This document shows, piece after piece, positions 51,901-60,490 of a stretch of DNA of 64,000 nucleotides. Below the pieces are notes generated by a model that was given only the letters and a program-made list of their open reading frames with translations, had not been told where the DNA came from and did not search any database. Position numbers and translations under genes: made by a program. Every line of letters starts with the position of its first letter. Positions within the stretch are counted from its first letter, which is position 1. Source of the DNA: Clostridiaceae bacterium (GTDB lineage Bacteria; Bacillota; Clostridia; Oscillospirales; Acutalibacteraceae); assembly GCA_016292785.1 (NCBI GenBank), contig JAEDFL010000002.1:35995-99994 (forward strand). The letters are read 5' to 3'.

Positions 51901-54543
51901 ATGAATTTTGAATATCAAGCTTCTGTAATAGTGCCGGTATACAATGTTGAACAATATCTCAGAATTTGTCTTGATTCATTAGTCAATCAAACGATAGATA
52001 AATCAAAGATGGAGGTTCTTGTTATAAATGACGGCTCTCCGGACAACAGTTGGGATATTTGCCTTGAATATAGCGAGAAATATGATTTTATTAAAATATT
52101 TTCCAAAGAAAATGAGGGACTTTCCGCAACAAGAAATTTCGGAATAAAGCATGCAAAGGGAAAATATCTGTTCTTTTTGGACAGCGATGATTATTTTACT
52201 CCCGATACTGTTAAAAAAGTAACCGATTTCTTTGACACGGTTTATGACGAGGTCGATCTTGTTTCGTACAATGAAGTGCGTTACAAAGAAGAAAAAATCC
52301 TCAAGCCTCATTTCAGATTTAAGATGCTTGACCATGAGGGCGTATATGATTTATATGAATATCCTTACCTCACACAGACGCGTGTCAATGTTTGCGTAAA
52401 AAATCTCGGTGAAAACAACGTTCTTTTCAATACAACACCGGGATTTAAGCTTGAGGATCAGGAGTACTGTAACCGTGTCCTTATGCCCAAGATGAAAATG
52501 GGTTACTGTCCCGACGGCACTTATATGTATAACAAGGGCAACGAGACAAGCATAGTGAAGGTCTATTTTCACGCTTATTATCTCTTTGAAACCTCAATGG
52601 AATATTTCGAAGCGCTGTTTGCAAACTTTGAGGATAAGGTTCCGGTTTATTTCCAGGCAATGTTTGTAAACGATATCAACTGGCGTTTGACTGACGATAT
52701 TCTGTATCCCTATCATTATGAGGGTGAAAAGTTTGATCAGGCCATGCAAAGAATAGTAAATCTCCTGAACAGGGTTGATTGCAGTACCTTCCTTGAGCAC
52801 CCGATGGTTGATATCTACCGAGCTTGCTATTGGATACAAAAGAAAGAAAATGCCGAAATATCATTCCTTTGTAATGATGACGGAATAAGTCTTATTATTG
52901 ACGGTGAAGAAGCCTACACTCAGGAGGATTTTACCGTTATTGCACATAAGCCGAGGGTAGAGGGAGATACATTCAAGCTTACAGCATTTATGAAGTCACC
53001 GATTTTCAATTTCCTTGACCGTGACGAGATCTCGATTTATGCCATTGAAAACGGAGATAGAAGAGAGCTTGATATTTTCACCTCTGTTCACAGCAATTAC
53101 AGGGCGAAGATAATTACCAATTATTTCCCTGCATTCCATTATTCCTGCGATCTTACAAAAAATCATAAGATTGAGTTTGAAATCAAAATAAAAGGAAAAG
53201 TATATTCGAGCCATTATTGGTTTATGCCTTATTCCGGCTTGGGACTGCGGTATATGAAAACCATTAACCGCGGTAATTATATAATAAAGAACAAGCGCAA
53301 ATATCTGTCGGTGAAGCCTGCGAATCAGGCGATGATTGATCTCAGCGCATTGGTTAATACGGCGAGATTTGTTGTTCATCCGAGAACTGCGCTTCTTCGA
53401 CTGAAAACAATAAACTACAGAAAGAAGCACAGAATTTGGCTCTACTACGATTTTTACACGGTCGAAAAGGACAACGGTTATTATCAGTTTGCCAATGATC
53501 TCCGGCATGACGACGGAATTGAAAGATACTATGTTTTGACGCATGAATACGAGGATTTGAACAAGGTATTTACTCCCGAACAGCAGAAGCATCTTGTTAA
53601 AGCCGGATCAAAAGAACACAGGCTTCTTTTTGTATGTGCGGAACGTATTTTTACGGCTTATTACGGACTTGCACCGATCAATCCGTTTGAAACCGCAAAA
53701 ATGGAATATCAGTATGAGGATCTCAGAAAGGCTCACACGATATATCTTCAGCACGGCGTGCTTCATGCTTCGCTCAGACTCAACAATTCCGAGGAACGCA
53801 GTCAGGCTGAGCAGATTGTCGTTTCCTCTCCGTTTGAGGTCAAAAATTATACTGAAAATTACGCTTACAGCGAAAATGACCTTATAACAACGGGAATGGC
53901 AAGATACGACCATATTGACAGAGATCACAAGCCGCAGAACCGTATTCTTTTTGCACCGTCATGGAGAAAATATCTCACAACGGAGATTAAGGCTTCAAAC
54001 TGGGAAGCCAATGCCGAAAGAATACAGAAGTCGGATTATTACAAAAATTTCTATGCTTTCCTTTCGGACAAGAAGCTCCACAGAAGTCTTGAGAGCAGTA
54101 AGGTTTATTTGGATATCAAGCTGCATCCGATTATTGCAAACCTTAAAGATCTTTTCAATATCGACTGTGATTATATAAATATGATCAGCGGCGATGTCGA
54201 TGTTGCCGACTATAAGGCTTTTGTAACCGATTTTTCTTCGTATGTTTTTGATTTTGCATATCTCAACCGTCCGATTATGTATTTTGTCCCCGATTATCCT
54301 CAGTTTAAATCGGGAATGAATCATTACCGTGATCTTGATCTTCCGTTTGAGGATGCCTTCGGTCATATGTTTACAGATGCTCAAAAAGCAGCGGATTGCC
54401 TCTGTGATATTATTGACAGAAATTTTGTCCCCGAAGAAATTTATTCAGAACGAATGAAGAATTTCTACTTTGAATTTGACGGCAACTGTGCCGAAAACCT
54501 TTATAAATATGTTATTGAACAGGATAAAATGTTTAGAAAATAA
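51901..54543 (+). CDS. bifunctional GT2 glycosyltransferase and CDP-glycerol glycerophosphotransferase
   Basis: 880 residues from ATG 51901 (AAAGGTG ribosome site). Residues ~5-330 are GT2: ASVIVPVYNVEQYLRICLDS, VINDGSPDNSWDI and LFFLDSDDYF (DxD). Residues ~500-880 match TagF/CDP-glycerol transferases: LQHGVLHASLRLN, VVSSPFEVKNY, FAPSWRKYL, DIKLHPII and VTDFSSYVFDFAYLNRP. A middle beta-rich part may be a linker domain. It probably builds a poly(glycerol phosphate)-type wall polymer. It lies in an AT-richer segment with an acyltransferase and an LCP ligase. Confidence 0.87.
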   Translation: MNFEYQASVIVPVYNVEQYLRICLDSLVNQTIDKSKMEVLVINDGSPDNSWDICLEYSEKYDFIKIFSKENEGLSATRNFGIKHAKGKYLFFLDSDDYFTPDTVKKVTDFFDTVYDEVDLVSYNEVRYKEEKILKPHFRFKMLDHEGVYDLYEYPYLTQTRVNVCVKNLGENNVLFNTTPGFKLEDQEYCNRVLMPKMKMGYCPDGTYMYNKGNETSIVKVYFHAYYLFETSMEYFEALFANFEDKVPVYFQAMFVNDINWRLTDDILYPYHYEGEKFDQAMQRIVNLLNRVDCSTFLEHPMVDIYRACYWIQKKENAEISFLCNDDGISLIIDGEEAYTQEDFTVIAHKPRVEGDTFKLTAFMKSPIFNFLDRDEISIYAIENGDRRELDIFTSVHSNYRAKIITNYFPAFHYSCDLTKNHKIEFEIKIKGKVYSSHYWFMPYSGLGLRYMKTINRGNYIIKNKRKYLSVKPANQAMIDLSALVNTARFVVHPRTALLRLKTINYRKKHRIWLYYDFYTVEKDNGYYQFANDLRHDDGIERYYVLTHEYEDLNKVFTPEQQKHLVKAGSKEHRLLFVCAERIFTAYYGLAPINPFETAKMEYQYEDLRKAHTIYLQHGVLHASLRLNNSEERSQAEQIVVSSPFEVKNYTENYAYSENDLITTGMARYDHIDRDHKPQNRILFAPSWRKYLTTEIKASNWEANAERIQKSDYYKNFYAFLSDKKLHRSLESSKVYLDIKLHPIIANLKDLFNIDCDYINMISGDVDVADYKAFVTDFSSYVFDFAYLNRPIMYFVPDYPQFKSGMNHYRDLDLPFEDAFGHMFTDAQKAADCLCDIIDRNFVPEEIYSERMKNFYFEFDGNCAENLYKYVIEQDKMFRK

Positions 54544-54557
54544 CAGGTTGTGAAAAT

Positions 54558-55646
54558 ATGCAGTTTACTAAAAAGGATACTTCTTTGGTAAAGGGCGTCG
54601 CAATACTTATGATGCTTTTTCACCATTGCTTTGAAAGTACGGGCAGATACGCCGGCTTTGAAATGAACTTTTTCCCGCTGACCGAGTCTCAAACGGTTAC
54701 GATAGCATCGTTTTTTAAGATTTGTGTTGCGCTGTTTGTTTTTCTTTCGGGATACGGCATAGCGAAAACTCTCGAAAAAACGCCTGAGGACGGCTATAAG
54801 CGTCAAATTTGCAGACGAACCTTTTCCTTAATGTCAGGATTTTGGTTTATTTTTGTTCTCAGCATTATTTCGTCGGCAATTATTATGCCGTCAATGCTTA
54901 ATGTTTATAATGATCCTCATATTATCAATAGGTTCATTTTTGTTCTGTACGATTTTCTCGGACTTGCCGAATTATTCGGAACGCCGACTCTTATCGGCAC
55001 GTGGTGGTATATGAGCCTTGCGCTTATCATTATTGCAATAATGCCTGTTCTGTACCGATTTTATAAGAAATACGGAATGATCGCACTGCTTGTTGTGACA
55101 TTTTTGTTTAACGGATTTATCAAACATGCTTTTGATGATAAAATCGTAAATTTTGATATGATACGCTGGACGTTTACCCTTGAGCTTGGAATGATTTGTG
55201 CGGACAAAGATCTGCTTGTGAAAATAAAGGAATTTAAATGGATAAAAAAGAATAGAGTAGTTGATTATATTCTCAAATTATTTGTATATTCCGCAATACT
55301 CGGTTTATGTGTTTACGAGCGTCGGTATATGGATTGCAATGTCAGCTATCTTCGTGACGGAATTATTCCTTTGTTTGTAGTAATATATTGCTATACAATT
55401 CTTGCGCCCATACCCGGATTGAGAAATATTCTTTGGTTTTTGGGAAAACATTCAATGAATATCTTCCTTTCTCACACTCTGCTAAGAGCGTTTTTCCTGA
55501 AAGATTTCCTTTACGGACTAAAATACTCAATGTTAACGTTCGGAGTGCTTCTTGTTTTATCCGTATTGCTTTCGATTATTATTGATCTTTTGAAAAAATA
55601 TACGGGTTATGACAAATTGTGTTCTAAAATAATGAGTAAAATATAA
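54558..55646 (+). CDS. acyltransferase 3 family membrane protein
   Basis: 362 residues with about ten helices. The starting motif FTKKDTSLVKGVAILMMLFH and HCFE and the later GTWWYMSLALIIIAIMPVLY and FLGKHSMNIFLSHTLLRA are typical of OafA/NodX-like O-acyltransferases. They acylate sugars of wall polymers. It starts 14 bases after the TagF-like gene, so it probably modifies that polymer. Confidence 0.88.
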   Translation: MQFTKKDTSLVKGVAILMMLFHHCFESTGRYAGFEMNFFPLTESQTVTIASFFKICVALFVFLSGYGIAKTLEKTPEDGYKRQICRRTFSLMSGFWFIFVLSIISSAIIMPSMLNVYNDPHIINRFIFVLYDFLGLAELFGTPTLIGTWWYMSLALIIIAIMPVLYRFYKKYGMIALLVVTFLFNGFIKHAFDDKIVNFDMIRWTFTLELGMICADKDLLVKIKEFKWIKKNRVVDYILKLFVYSAILGLCVYERRYMDCNVSYLRDGIIPLFVVIYCYTILAPIPGLRNILWFLGKHSMNIFLSHTLLRAFFLKDFLYGLKYSMLTFGVLLVLSVLLSIIIDLLKKYTGYDKLCSKIMSKI

Positions 55647-55660
55647 TAAATTCTCTGTAT

Positions 55661-55696
55661 CTCCTCGAAAAAGCGTTTGATTTCGGGGAGATTTTG
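55661..55696 (+). terminator. terminator after the acyltransferase
   Basis: CTCCTCGAAA (55661-55670) pairs with TTTCGGGGAG (55681-55690), then ATTTTG. Confidence 0.8.
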
Positions 55697-55700
55697 TATA

Positions 55701-55768
55701 TTGCAATATTCTGTAATATGTGTTATATTATGTATATATTCTTTGAGGGGGAATAAAAAATGAAATAA
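55701..55768 (+). promoter_or_regulatory. orphan promoter, ribosome site and two-codon frame
   Basis: TTGCAA at 55701, 17 bp, TATATT at 55724-55729; GAGGGGG at 55745-55751, then ATG AAA TAA at 55760-55768. A start signal with no gene; perhaps a decayed gene or a leader. The gap 55647-55922 holds nothing else that codes. Confidence 0.5.
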
Positions 55769-55862
55769 TTTAGCTGATAATAAACTGTTTTCTAATGATT
55801 GTAAACCGGAGAGACTGAAATTTATTCATTTGTTACGCTTCAAAAACCATTGCAGCACTTCA

Positions 55863-55891
55863 TTGAAACATTTTCTGTGAAGTGTTATACT
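55863..55891 (+). promoter_or_regulatory. promoter of the WW-repeat protein
   Basis: TTGAAA at 55863-55868, 17 bp, TATACT at 55886-55891, then AGGAGGAA before the ATG at 55923. Confidence 0.75.
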
Positions 55892-55922
55892 GTGATTACA
55901 AAGCTAATTAGGAGGAAGAAAT

Positions 55923-57230
55923 ATGAAGAAATCAATAAAAAAACTTTTTGCGACCCTGCTTGCCACACTCATGTTGGCATTATCGGTTCCTGCCGCAAAT
56001 CTGTTAAACGTCGGATCCGTATTTTCAACAAAGGCTTCTGCCTATGATTCGGTTGAAAACAGCTATGATTATTTATGGAATTTAATCTGTACTCTCGGAT
56101 ATGTGGATGATCAGGGAGATTACTGGGTTGATTATTCAATCAGCAATACAGAATACGTTTCATTTGTTGCCGATGTTGAATATAATAGAATTCATTTGAT
56201 ATACGATGATTCTGATTATGAGGATTTATATTCGTATAATTACAGATGTGTTGAAATGATTCTTTGTCCTGAGGACGATATATATGCAACATACGTTTAT
56301 TGCGATGATGACGATGAAGATTATGTCCATGGTATTGGCAATGTCTTTGCGACTGAATATACAAATGATTCAATTTATGACTTTGAAATATTAGATGAGT
56401 CTTATTATTTTGTTGAAAATACCTATGACGCACAGGCGGCGCTTAACCGCACGCTCAAATTGGGCATGGACGGAATTCACAATGCTTTAGTTTCCTATGC
56501 CGATTGTTCGCTCGGCAATTTCGGATTTAACACCTACATTCCGATAGAAGTTAAATCTGTTGAACTGAACGGACTTTTCAGAGACTCATTCGGTTGGAAA
56601 TATTACAGATACAATGAAATTGATTTTGACTATGTCGGACTTGCAAGAAACAATTATGGTTGGTGGCTTGTTCGCGATGGCGGCATTGATTTTGGATTTT
56701 CAGGTTTCTTTGAAGATGAATTTGGCTATCATTATATAAAGAACGGAAAAAAAGACTTCTATGTCGGTCTTGTTAAGGATCCTGCCGACGGACTTTGGTG
56801 GTATGTTTCAGACGGATGTATTGACTTTAATTATACCGGTCTTGCCAAAAATCAGTACGGTTGGTGGTATGTGAATGACGGTACTATCGACTTCACCTAT
56901 ACCGGCATGGCAAAGAACCAGTACGGCTGGTGGTATGTGGAAAACGGAAAGCTTAACAGCAAGTATAACGGAATGGCAAAGAATCAATACGGCTGGTGGT
57001 ATTTCAGCAACGGTAAGATTGATTACAAGTTCAACGGACTTGCCAAAAATCAGTACGGCTGGTGGTACATCAAGAACGGCACCATTGACTACAAGTTCCA
57101 AGGACTTGCCAAAAATCAGTATGGCTGGTGGTATGTTCAGAACGGAACGATAAACTTCAAGTACAACGGCTACGCTTCAAATCAGTACGGTACATGGAGA
57201 ATTGAAAACGGCAAGGTCGTCGGAAAATAA
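55923..57230 (+). CDS. secreted protein with ten 22-residue cell-surface repeats
   Basis: 435 residues. A signal peptide (KLFATLLATLMLALSVPAA) is followed by a ~180-residue domain rich in Asp/Glu/Tyr (VYCDDDDEDYV), of unknown function, possibly calcium-binding. From about residue 218 ten repeats follow with consensus GLAKNQYGWWYVxNGTIDFx YxG; the last five are nearly identical. Similar WW repeats are found in surface proteins of gut Clostridia and may bind wall or teichoic polymer. Placed beside TagF-like and LCP genes, this fits. Confidence 0.8.
   Translation: MKKSIKKLFATLLATLMLALSVPAANLLNVGSVFSTKASAYDSVENSYDYLWNLICTLGYVDDQGDYWVDYSISNTEYVSFVADVEYNRIHLIYDDSDYEDLYSYNYRCVEMILCPEDDIYATYVYCDDDDEDYVHGIGNVFATEYTNDSIYDFEILDESYYFVENTYDAQAALNRTLKLGMDGIHNALVSYADCSLGNFGFNTYIPIEVKSVELNGLFRDSFGWKYYRYNEIDFDYVGLARNNYGWWLVRDGGIDFGFSGFFEDEFGYHYIKNGKKDFYVGLVKDPADGLWWYVSDGCIDFNYTGLAKNQYGWWYVNDGTIDFTYTGMAKNQYGWWYVENGKLNSKYNGMAKNQYGWWYFSNGKIDYKFNGLAKNQYGWWYIKNGTIDYKFQGLAKNQYGWWYVQNGTINFKYNGYASNQYGTWRIENGKVVGK
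56574..57224 (+). repeat. 66-bp tandem repeats coding for the WW units
   Basis: About ten copies with a 66-base period; five copies from about 56840 to 57170 share CAGTACGGCTGGTGGTA-type cores with few changes. The first four copies are diverged. Length changes by recombination are likely. Confidence 0.85.
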
Positions 57231-57275
57231 ATTTTTGATAATCCGTTGAGGTTTTTAATTATTTACATATTTTTT

Positions 57276-57303
57276 GACCCTGATTTTTTTCAGGGTCTTG
57301 ATT
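57276..57303 (+). terminator. terminator after the WW-repeat gene
   Basis: GACCCTGA (57276-57283) pairs with TCAGGGTC (57290-57297), loop of T residues, then TTGATTT. Confidence 0.65.
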
Positions 57304-57324
57304 TGGATAACAGGGGATAATAAA

Positions 57325-58590
57325 ATGACTTATTGGCGCAGACAGGAGAAAATAAGCAAAATAATTGATAGAATTAAAAATACAAAAAATGATATTGCAG
57401 CTCTTCCTCAGAAAAAGAAAGAAAAAATAATAATATCGGTATGTGTTTCAATACTTTCGGTTTTCATGGCTGTAGTTATTATTGTCTCCGCTGTTTTTAA
57501 TCATTATCTTAATAAAGTCAATTACGGAGATATTAAAGAGGTTGCAACTGCAAACTCGGAATTGATGAGTCAGCTTGATGAAGAAGAACAGCTTGATTTT
57601 GATATTGTCGGATCAAAACCTATTTCGGCTTCCAAAGACAGTTCGGATGACAATTTGAACGAAGATGAAGCGGAAGATTATTCCGATTACGAGATTATTG
57701 TTGAGAACGGAGAGAGTATTGAGATCAGCAATATCGGAAAAGAGGTAAAAAAGAAAGCTGACGAGAGCATAGAGAAAAATATCAGTGATAACGAGCTTTG
57801 GTACAGCGACGATGTGTATAATCTTCTTATTGCCGGGTACGATGCCGGTAATGTTGACAACGCAGATGCGGATACTCCAAAGTTTTACCGTTCCGATGCA
57901 ATTATTATTGCATCAATAAACAAAGCAAAGAAAACCGTAAAGCTTATTTCTCTTTCCCGTGCAACATATGCGGCTATACCGGGACACGGCAACAAACGCT
58001 TGAACACTGCTCACGCTTACGGAGGAGCAAGTCTGCTCGTTGAGACGATAGAACAGAATTATAAGGTCAAGATCGACAGATATGTTACCGCTAACTTTGA
58101 GGGATTTGAAAAAATAATAGACTCGCTTGACGGCGTGTCTGTTGATATGACCAAAAAAGAAGCGAGCTTTGTATTTAACACAGATTCTCTTTCCGGCGGA
58201 AAATATCTTATGAACGGTTCCCAGGCTCTGCGTTATGTAAGACTCAGAAAAACAGATTCCGATAGAACAAGAACGGGACGTCAAAGAAAAGTTCTTAAAG
58301 CAATTATGAATAAGGCAAAAACAATGAATACTTCGGAAAAAATGAATTTTCTCGATACGGTTCTTCCGTATGTCACTACCAATCTCAACAAAACTGAGAT
58401 TGTCAAAAAAATTTCCGAGCTTGATACATATTTATCCTGGCCGTTAGAGCAATATATTGTGCCGCAAAAGGCCACTCAATATGAGATGAGAGACGGTTTA
58501 GAGGTCATCATTGTTGACTGGGAAGAAACAACGAAATATATTCATTCCGTAATTTATGATGGTACCGAAGCGAAAACATCAAGAACATAA
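57325..58590 (+). CDS. LytR-CpsA-Psr (LCP) family ligase
   Basis: 421 residues from ATG 57325 (AGGGGA ribosome site). A cytosolic basic N-region, one membrane helix (IIISVCVSILSVFMAVVIIV), an acidic stretch and an LCP domain: LLIAGYDAG, KFYRSDAIIIASINKAKKTV, ISLSRATYAAIPG, KRLNTAHAYGG and the final RLRKTDSDRTRTGRQRKVL. LCP enzymes link teichoic acid or polysaccharide to peptidoglycan. It matches the polymer genes upstream. Confidence 0.93.
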   Translation: MTYWRRQEKISKIIDRIKNTKNDIAALPQKKKEKIIISVCVSILSVFMAVVIIVSAVFNHYLNKVNYGDIKEVATANSELMSQLDEEEQLDFDIVGSKPISASKDSSDDNLNEDEAEDYSDYEIIVENGESIEISNIGKEVKKKADESIEKNISDNELWYSDDVYNLLIAGYDAGNVDNADADTPKFYRSDAIIIASINKAKKTVKLISLSRATYAAIPGHGNKRLNTAHAYGGASLLVETIEQNYKVKIDRYVTANFEGFEKIIDSLDGVSVDMTKKEASFVFNTDSLSGGKYLMNGSQALRYVRLRKTDSDRTRTGRQRKVLKAIMNKAKTMNTSEKMNFLDTVLPYVTTNLNKTEIVKKISELDTYLSWPLEQYIVPQKATQYEMRDGLEVIIVDWEETTKYIHSVIYDGTEAKTSRT

Positions 58591-58613
58591 TCATTAAAAT
58601 GCAAATAGATTTA

Positions 58614-58658
58614 CACCTCCGAAGCCGGATGCTTTCGGAGGTGCATTTTCATTTTTTT
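58614..58658 (+). terminator. terminator of the LCP gene
   Basis: CACCTCCGAA (58614-58623) pairs with TTCGGAGGTG (58634-58643), then CATTTTCATTTTTTT. Confidence 0.85.
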
Positions 58659-58794
58659 AAATAACAATTTTCCCTTTGATTTCAGTATAAATTAAAGAAT
58701 AAAATCAAATTCGAGTCTCCTTTTTACAATTCATTTGTAATAAAGAGATTATTTTTTTTATAATAATTTAACAACTGAGGAGGTGCGTGGCGTC

Positions 58795-58986
58795 GTGAAG
58801 AAATGTGTTCCTATCAACTTGATTGTTTACTATCCAAAAACAGAAGCGGGGAAGTGTGAACTGGCTAAGAGAGTTGCCGATGTCCACGCAGAAACGGTGA
58901 AGCAGACGGTAAGCAAACTCAACTGTTCCTCAAAGCAAAAAGAACAACTGATAGATTCGGTTATCAGATCGGCGTCCGGTAAATGA
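58795..58986 (+). CDS. orphan small protein, mobile-element-like
   Basis: 63 residues from GTG 58795 (a GTG at 58783 is too close to GAGGAGG). It reads KKCVPINLIVYYPKTEAGK, then CELAKRVADVHAETVKQTVS and KLNCSSKQKEQLIDSVIRSA. The pattern reminds me of small proteins carried on conjugative elements of gut Firmicutes, a weak recollection rather than a database result. A TTGTAA-18-TATAAT promoter lies at 58735-58764. No mobile-element partner is nearby. Confidence 0.6.
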   Translation: MKKCVPINLIVYYPKTEAGKCELAKRVADVHAETVKQTVSKLNCSSKQKEQLIDSVIRSASGK

Positions 58987-59001
58987 AGTCAAACTTAATA
59001 A

Positions 59002-60315
59002 TTATTTTCTGTTGTCCTGTGCGTTGCCGTAACGGGGGAGTGACTTATCGGAATATACCGAAGTGAAGCTGTCGTCGGAAAGCACCCTTGAAGCAATTTC
59101 AAGTGCTGTGTCGTTATAGGCGGTATTGTCATGCTGTTGATTTCTGAAATACCAAACCCTGTAGGGCAAAAGGCTTGTTGAAGCGTCAACCGTTCCGTCG
59201 GGTGATATGAAATCTCCGTCCGGCTCTTTGTCGAGCTTTTGACCGAGAGGAGCGGCAGTCGCACCCATTGAAGCGGATTCAACATTGATCATGGAATCTG
59301 AGCTTGCTGTGTCGGCGGCGGCAATGGGTAGGAGCTGAAGATTGTAACCGACAACGGCGAAGAAATCGACTCCCTCGGATTTTAACTGCATCATATGTTC
59401 GGGAAATTTCTTCTGTGCCTTATAAAAGCGGTCGGTTTTTGATCTCAGGACAGCGTATTTTCCGCCGCTGAGATGTTTCTCTGCAAGTGCTTCGTATTCC
59501 GTCGGCGGAACGGTACTCCACAGCGACGGACAATGAATAATTGCGGTATCAACAAGACCTTTCATTGCGCCGAGCATCATTTTATTGCTGACTTTTCGAG
59601 GCAAAAGTGAGAGGATTTTCTTGAGCATTTCGGAAACTTTTCTCGGGAAGAGAAATTCGATGAGCGAGATCGCCTTGTCGGGATTGATATTCAGCTTCAT
59701 CAGGTCGGAGATTACGGGAGTGCCCTGTAATGCGGCGACGAAATACATAACCCTTTTGATATCGTTCTGATGACCGTATGCGTCGAAATAAGCGATAGAT
59801 ACTGCGCCGCCCATGCTGACCGGAACAAGATTGACCTTGTCGCAGTTATGCTCTTTTTTTATCTGCTGAATAAAATCGTTAAGCATCGCCGCCGTTTCGT
59901 AAGGCTCGCCGAAGGAGTTGTAAGAAAAGAAGTAGAGCTTATCTTCTCCGATTATTTTGCCGAGCCTTTGCATCGGCACCATACGGTATATGTAATTCCG
60001 CTCATCCTCGGTGCAGTCTGCAATGCTTTGCGGATAGTCAACGACACGGATAGGATTTTTCATTGTGCCGTCGTCGTTTGTGGCTATCGGATCGACAATT
60101 TCCGACACGATTGAAGCCATTTTATTTGAAAGACCGAGATCGCTTCTGAGAATAACGGATCTGATGAACGGATATTTCAGCTTTTTTACTATTGAATCGG
60201 TATCGATTTCAAGCTGCCAAGCCATTTTCAGCTTCTTTCCATTGCCGTCAAGCAACTCGATCTTTGACTGGCCTATACCGGGGATAATGATACACGGAGT
60301 GTATTTCTGTTCCAT
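59002..60315 (-). CDS. LCAT-like lipase/acyltransferase, alpha/beta fold
   Basis: 437 residues from ATG 60315 (CGAGG ribosome site). No signal peptide is obvious. CIIIPGIGQSKIELLD is the oxyanion part, NLVPVSMGGAVSIAYF the nucleophile elbow (Ser in VSMGG) and the end region VDASTSLLPYRVWYFRNQQH holds a probable His/Asp. The layout resembles lecithin-cholesterol acyltransferase-type lipases. It may act on lipids of the membrane. It is convergent with the small orphan protein. Confidence 0.75.
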   Translation of the reverse strand: MEQKYTPCIIIPGIGQSKIELLDGNGKKLKMAWQLEIDTDSIVKKLKYPFIRSVILRSDLGLSNKMASIVSEIVDPIATNDDGTMKNPIRVVDYPQSIADCTEDERNYIYRMVPMQRLGKIIGEDKLYFFSYNSFGEPYETAAMLNDFIQQIKKEHNCDKVNLVPVSMGGAVSIAYFDAYGHQNDIKRVMYFVAALQGTPVISDLMKLNINPDKAISLIEFLFPRKVSEMLKKILSLLPRKVSNKMMLGAMKGLVDTAIIHCPSLWSTVPPTEYEALAEKHLSGGKYAVLRSKTDRFYKAQKKFPEHMMQLKSEGVDFFAVVGYNLQLLPIAAADTASSDSMINVESASMGATAAPLGQKLDKEPDGDFISPDGTVDASTSLLPYRVWYFRNQQHDNTAYNDTALEIASRVLSDDSFTSVYSDKSLPRYGNAQDNRK

Positions 60316-60424
60316 AACTCTGCCTCGTTTCAAGCTTTATGTCAAGATAATATCATTTTATCAGAAGAAAATCAATCTGAAAAGTTCTATTTTTGTGAAA
60401 TTATATTATTTTTTTATATTTTTG

Positions 60425-60453
60425 TTGAAGATTTTATGCGAATATGTTAAAAT
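60425..60453 (+). promoter_or_regulatory. promoter of the zinc-ribbon membrane protein operon
   Basis: TTGAAG at 60425-60430, 17 bp, TAAAAT at 60448-60453 with TG before it; the ATG is at 60491. Confidence 0.68.
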
Positions 60454-60490
60454 GAAAAAAACTCCTATTCTTAACGAAAGGGGTGTCTTT

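Noticed and set aside
56574..57224. CRISPR-like spacing of repeats
   Set aside because: The repeats are in frame, have a 66-base period with no unique spacers and code for WW units of a secreted protein.
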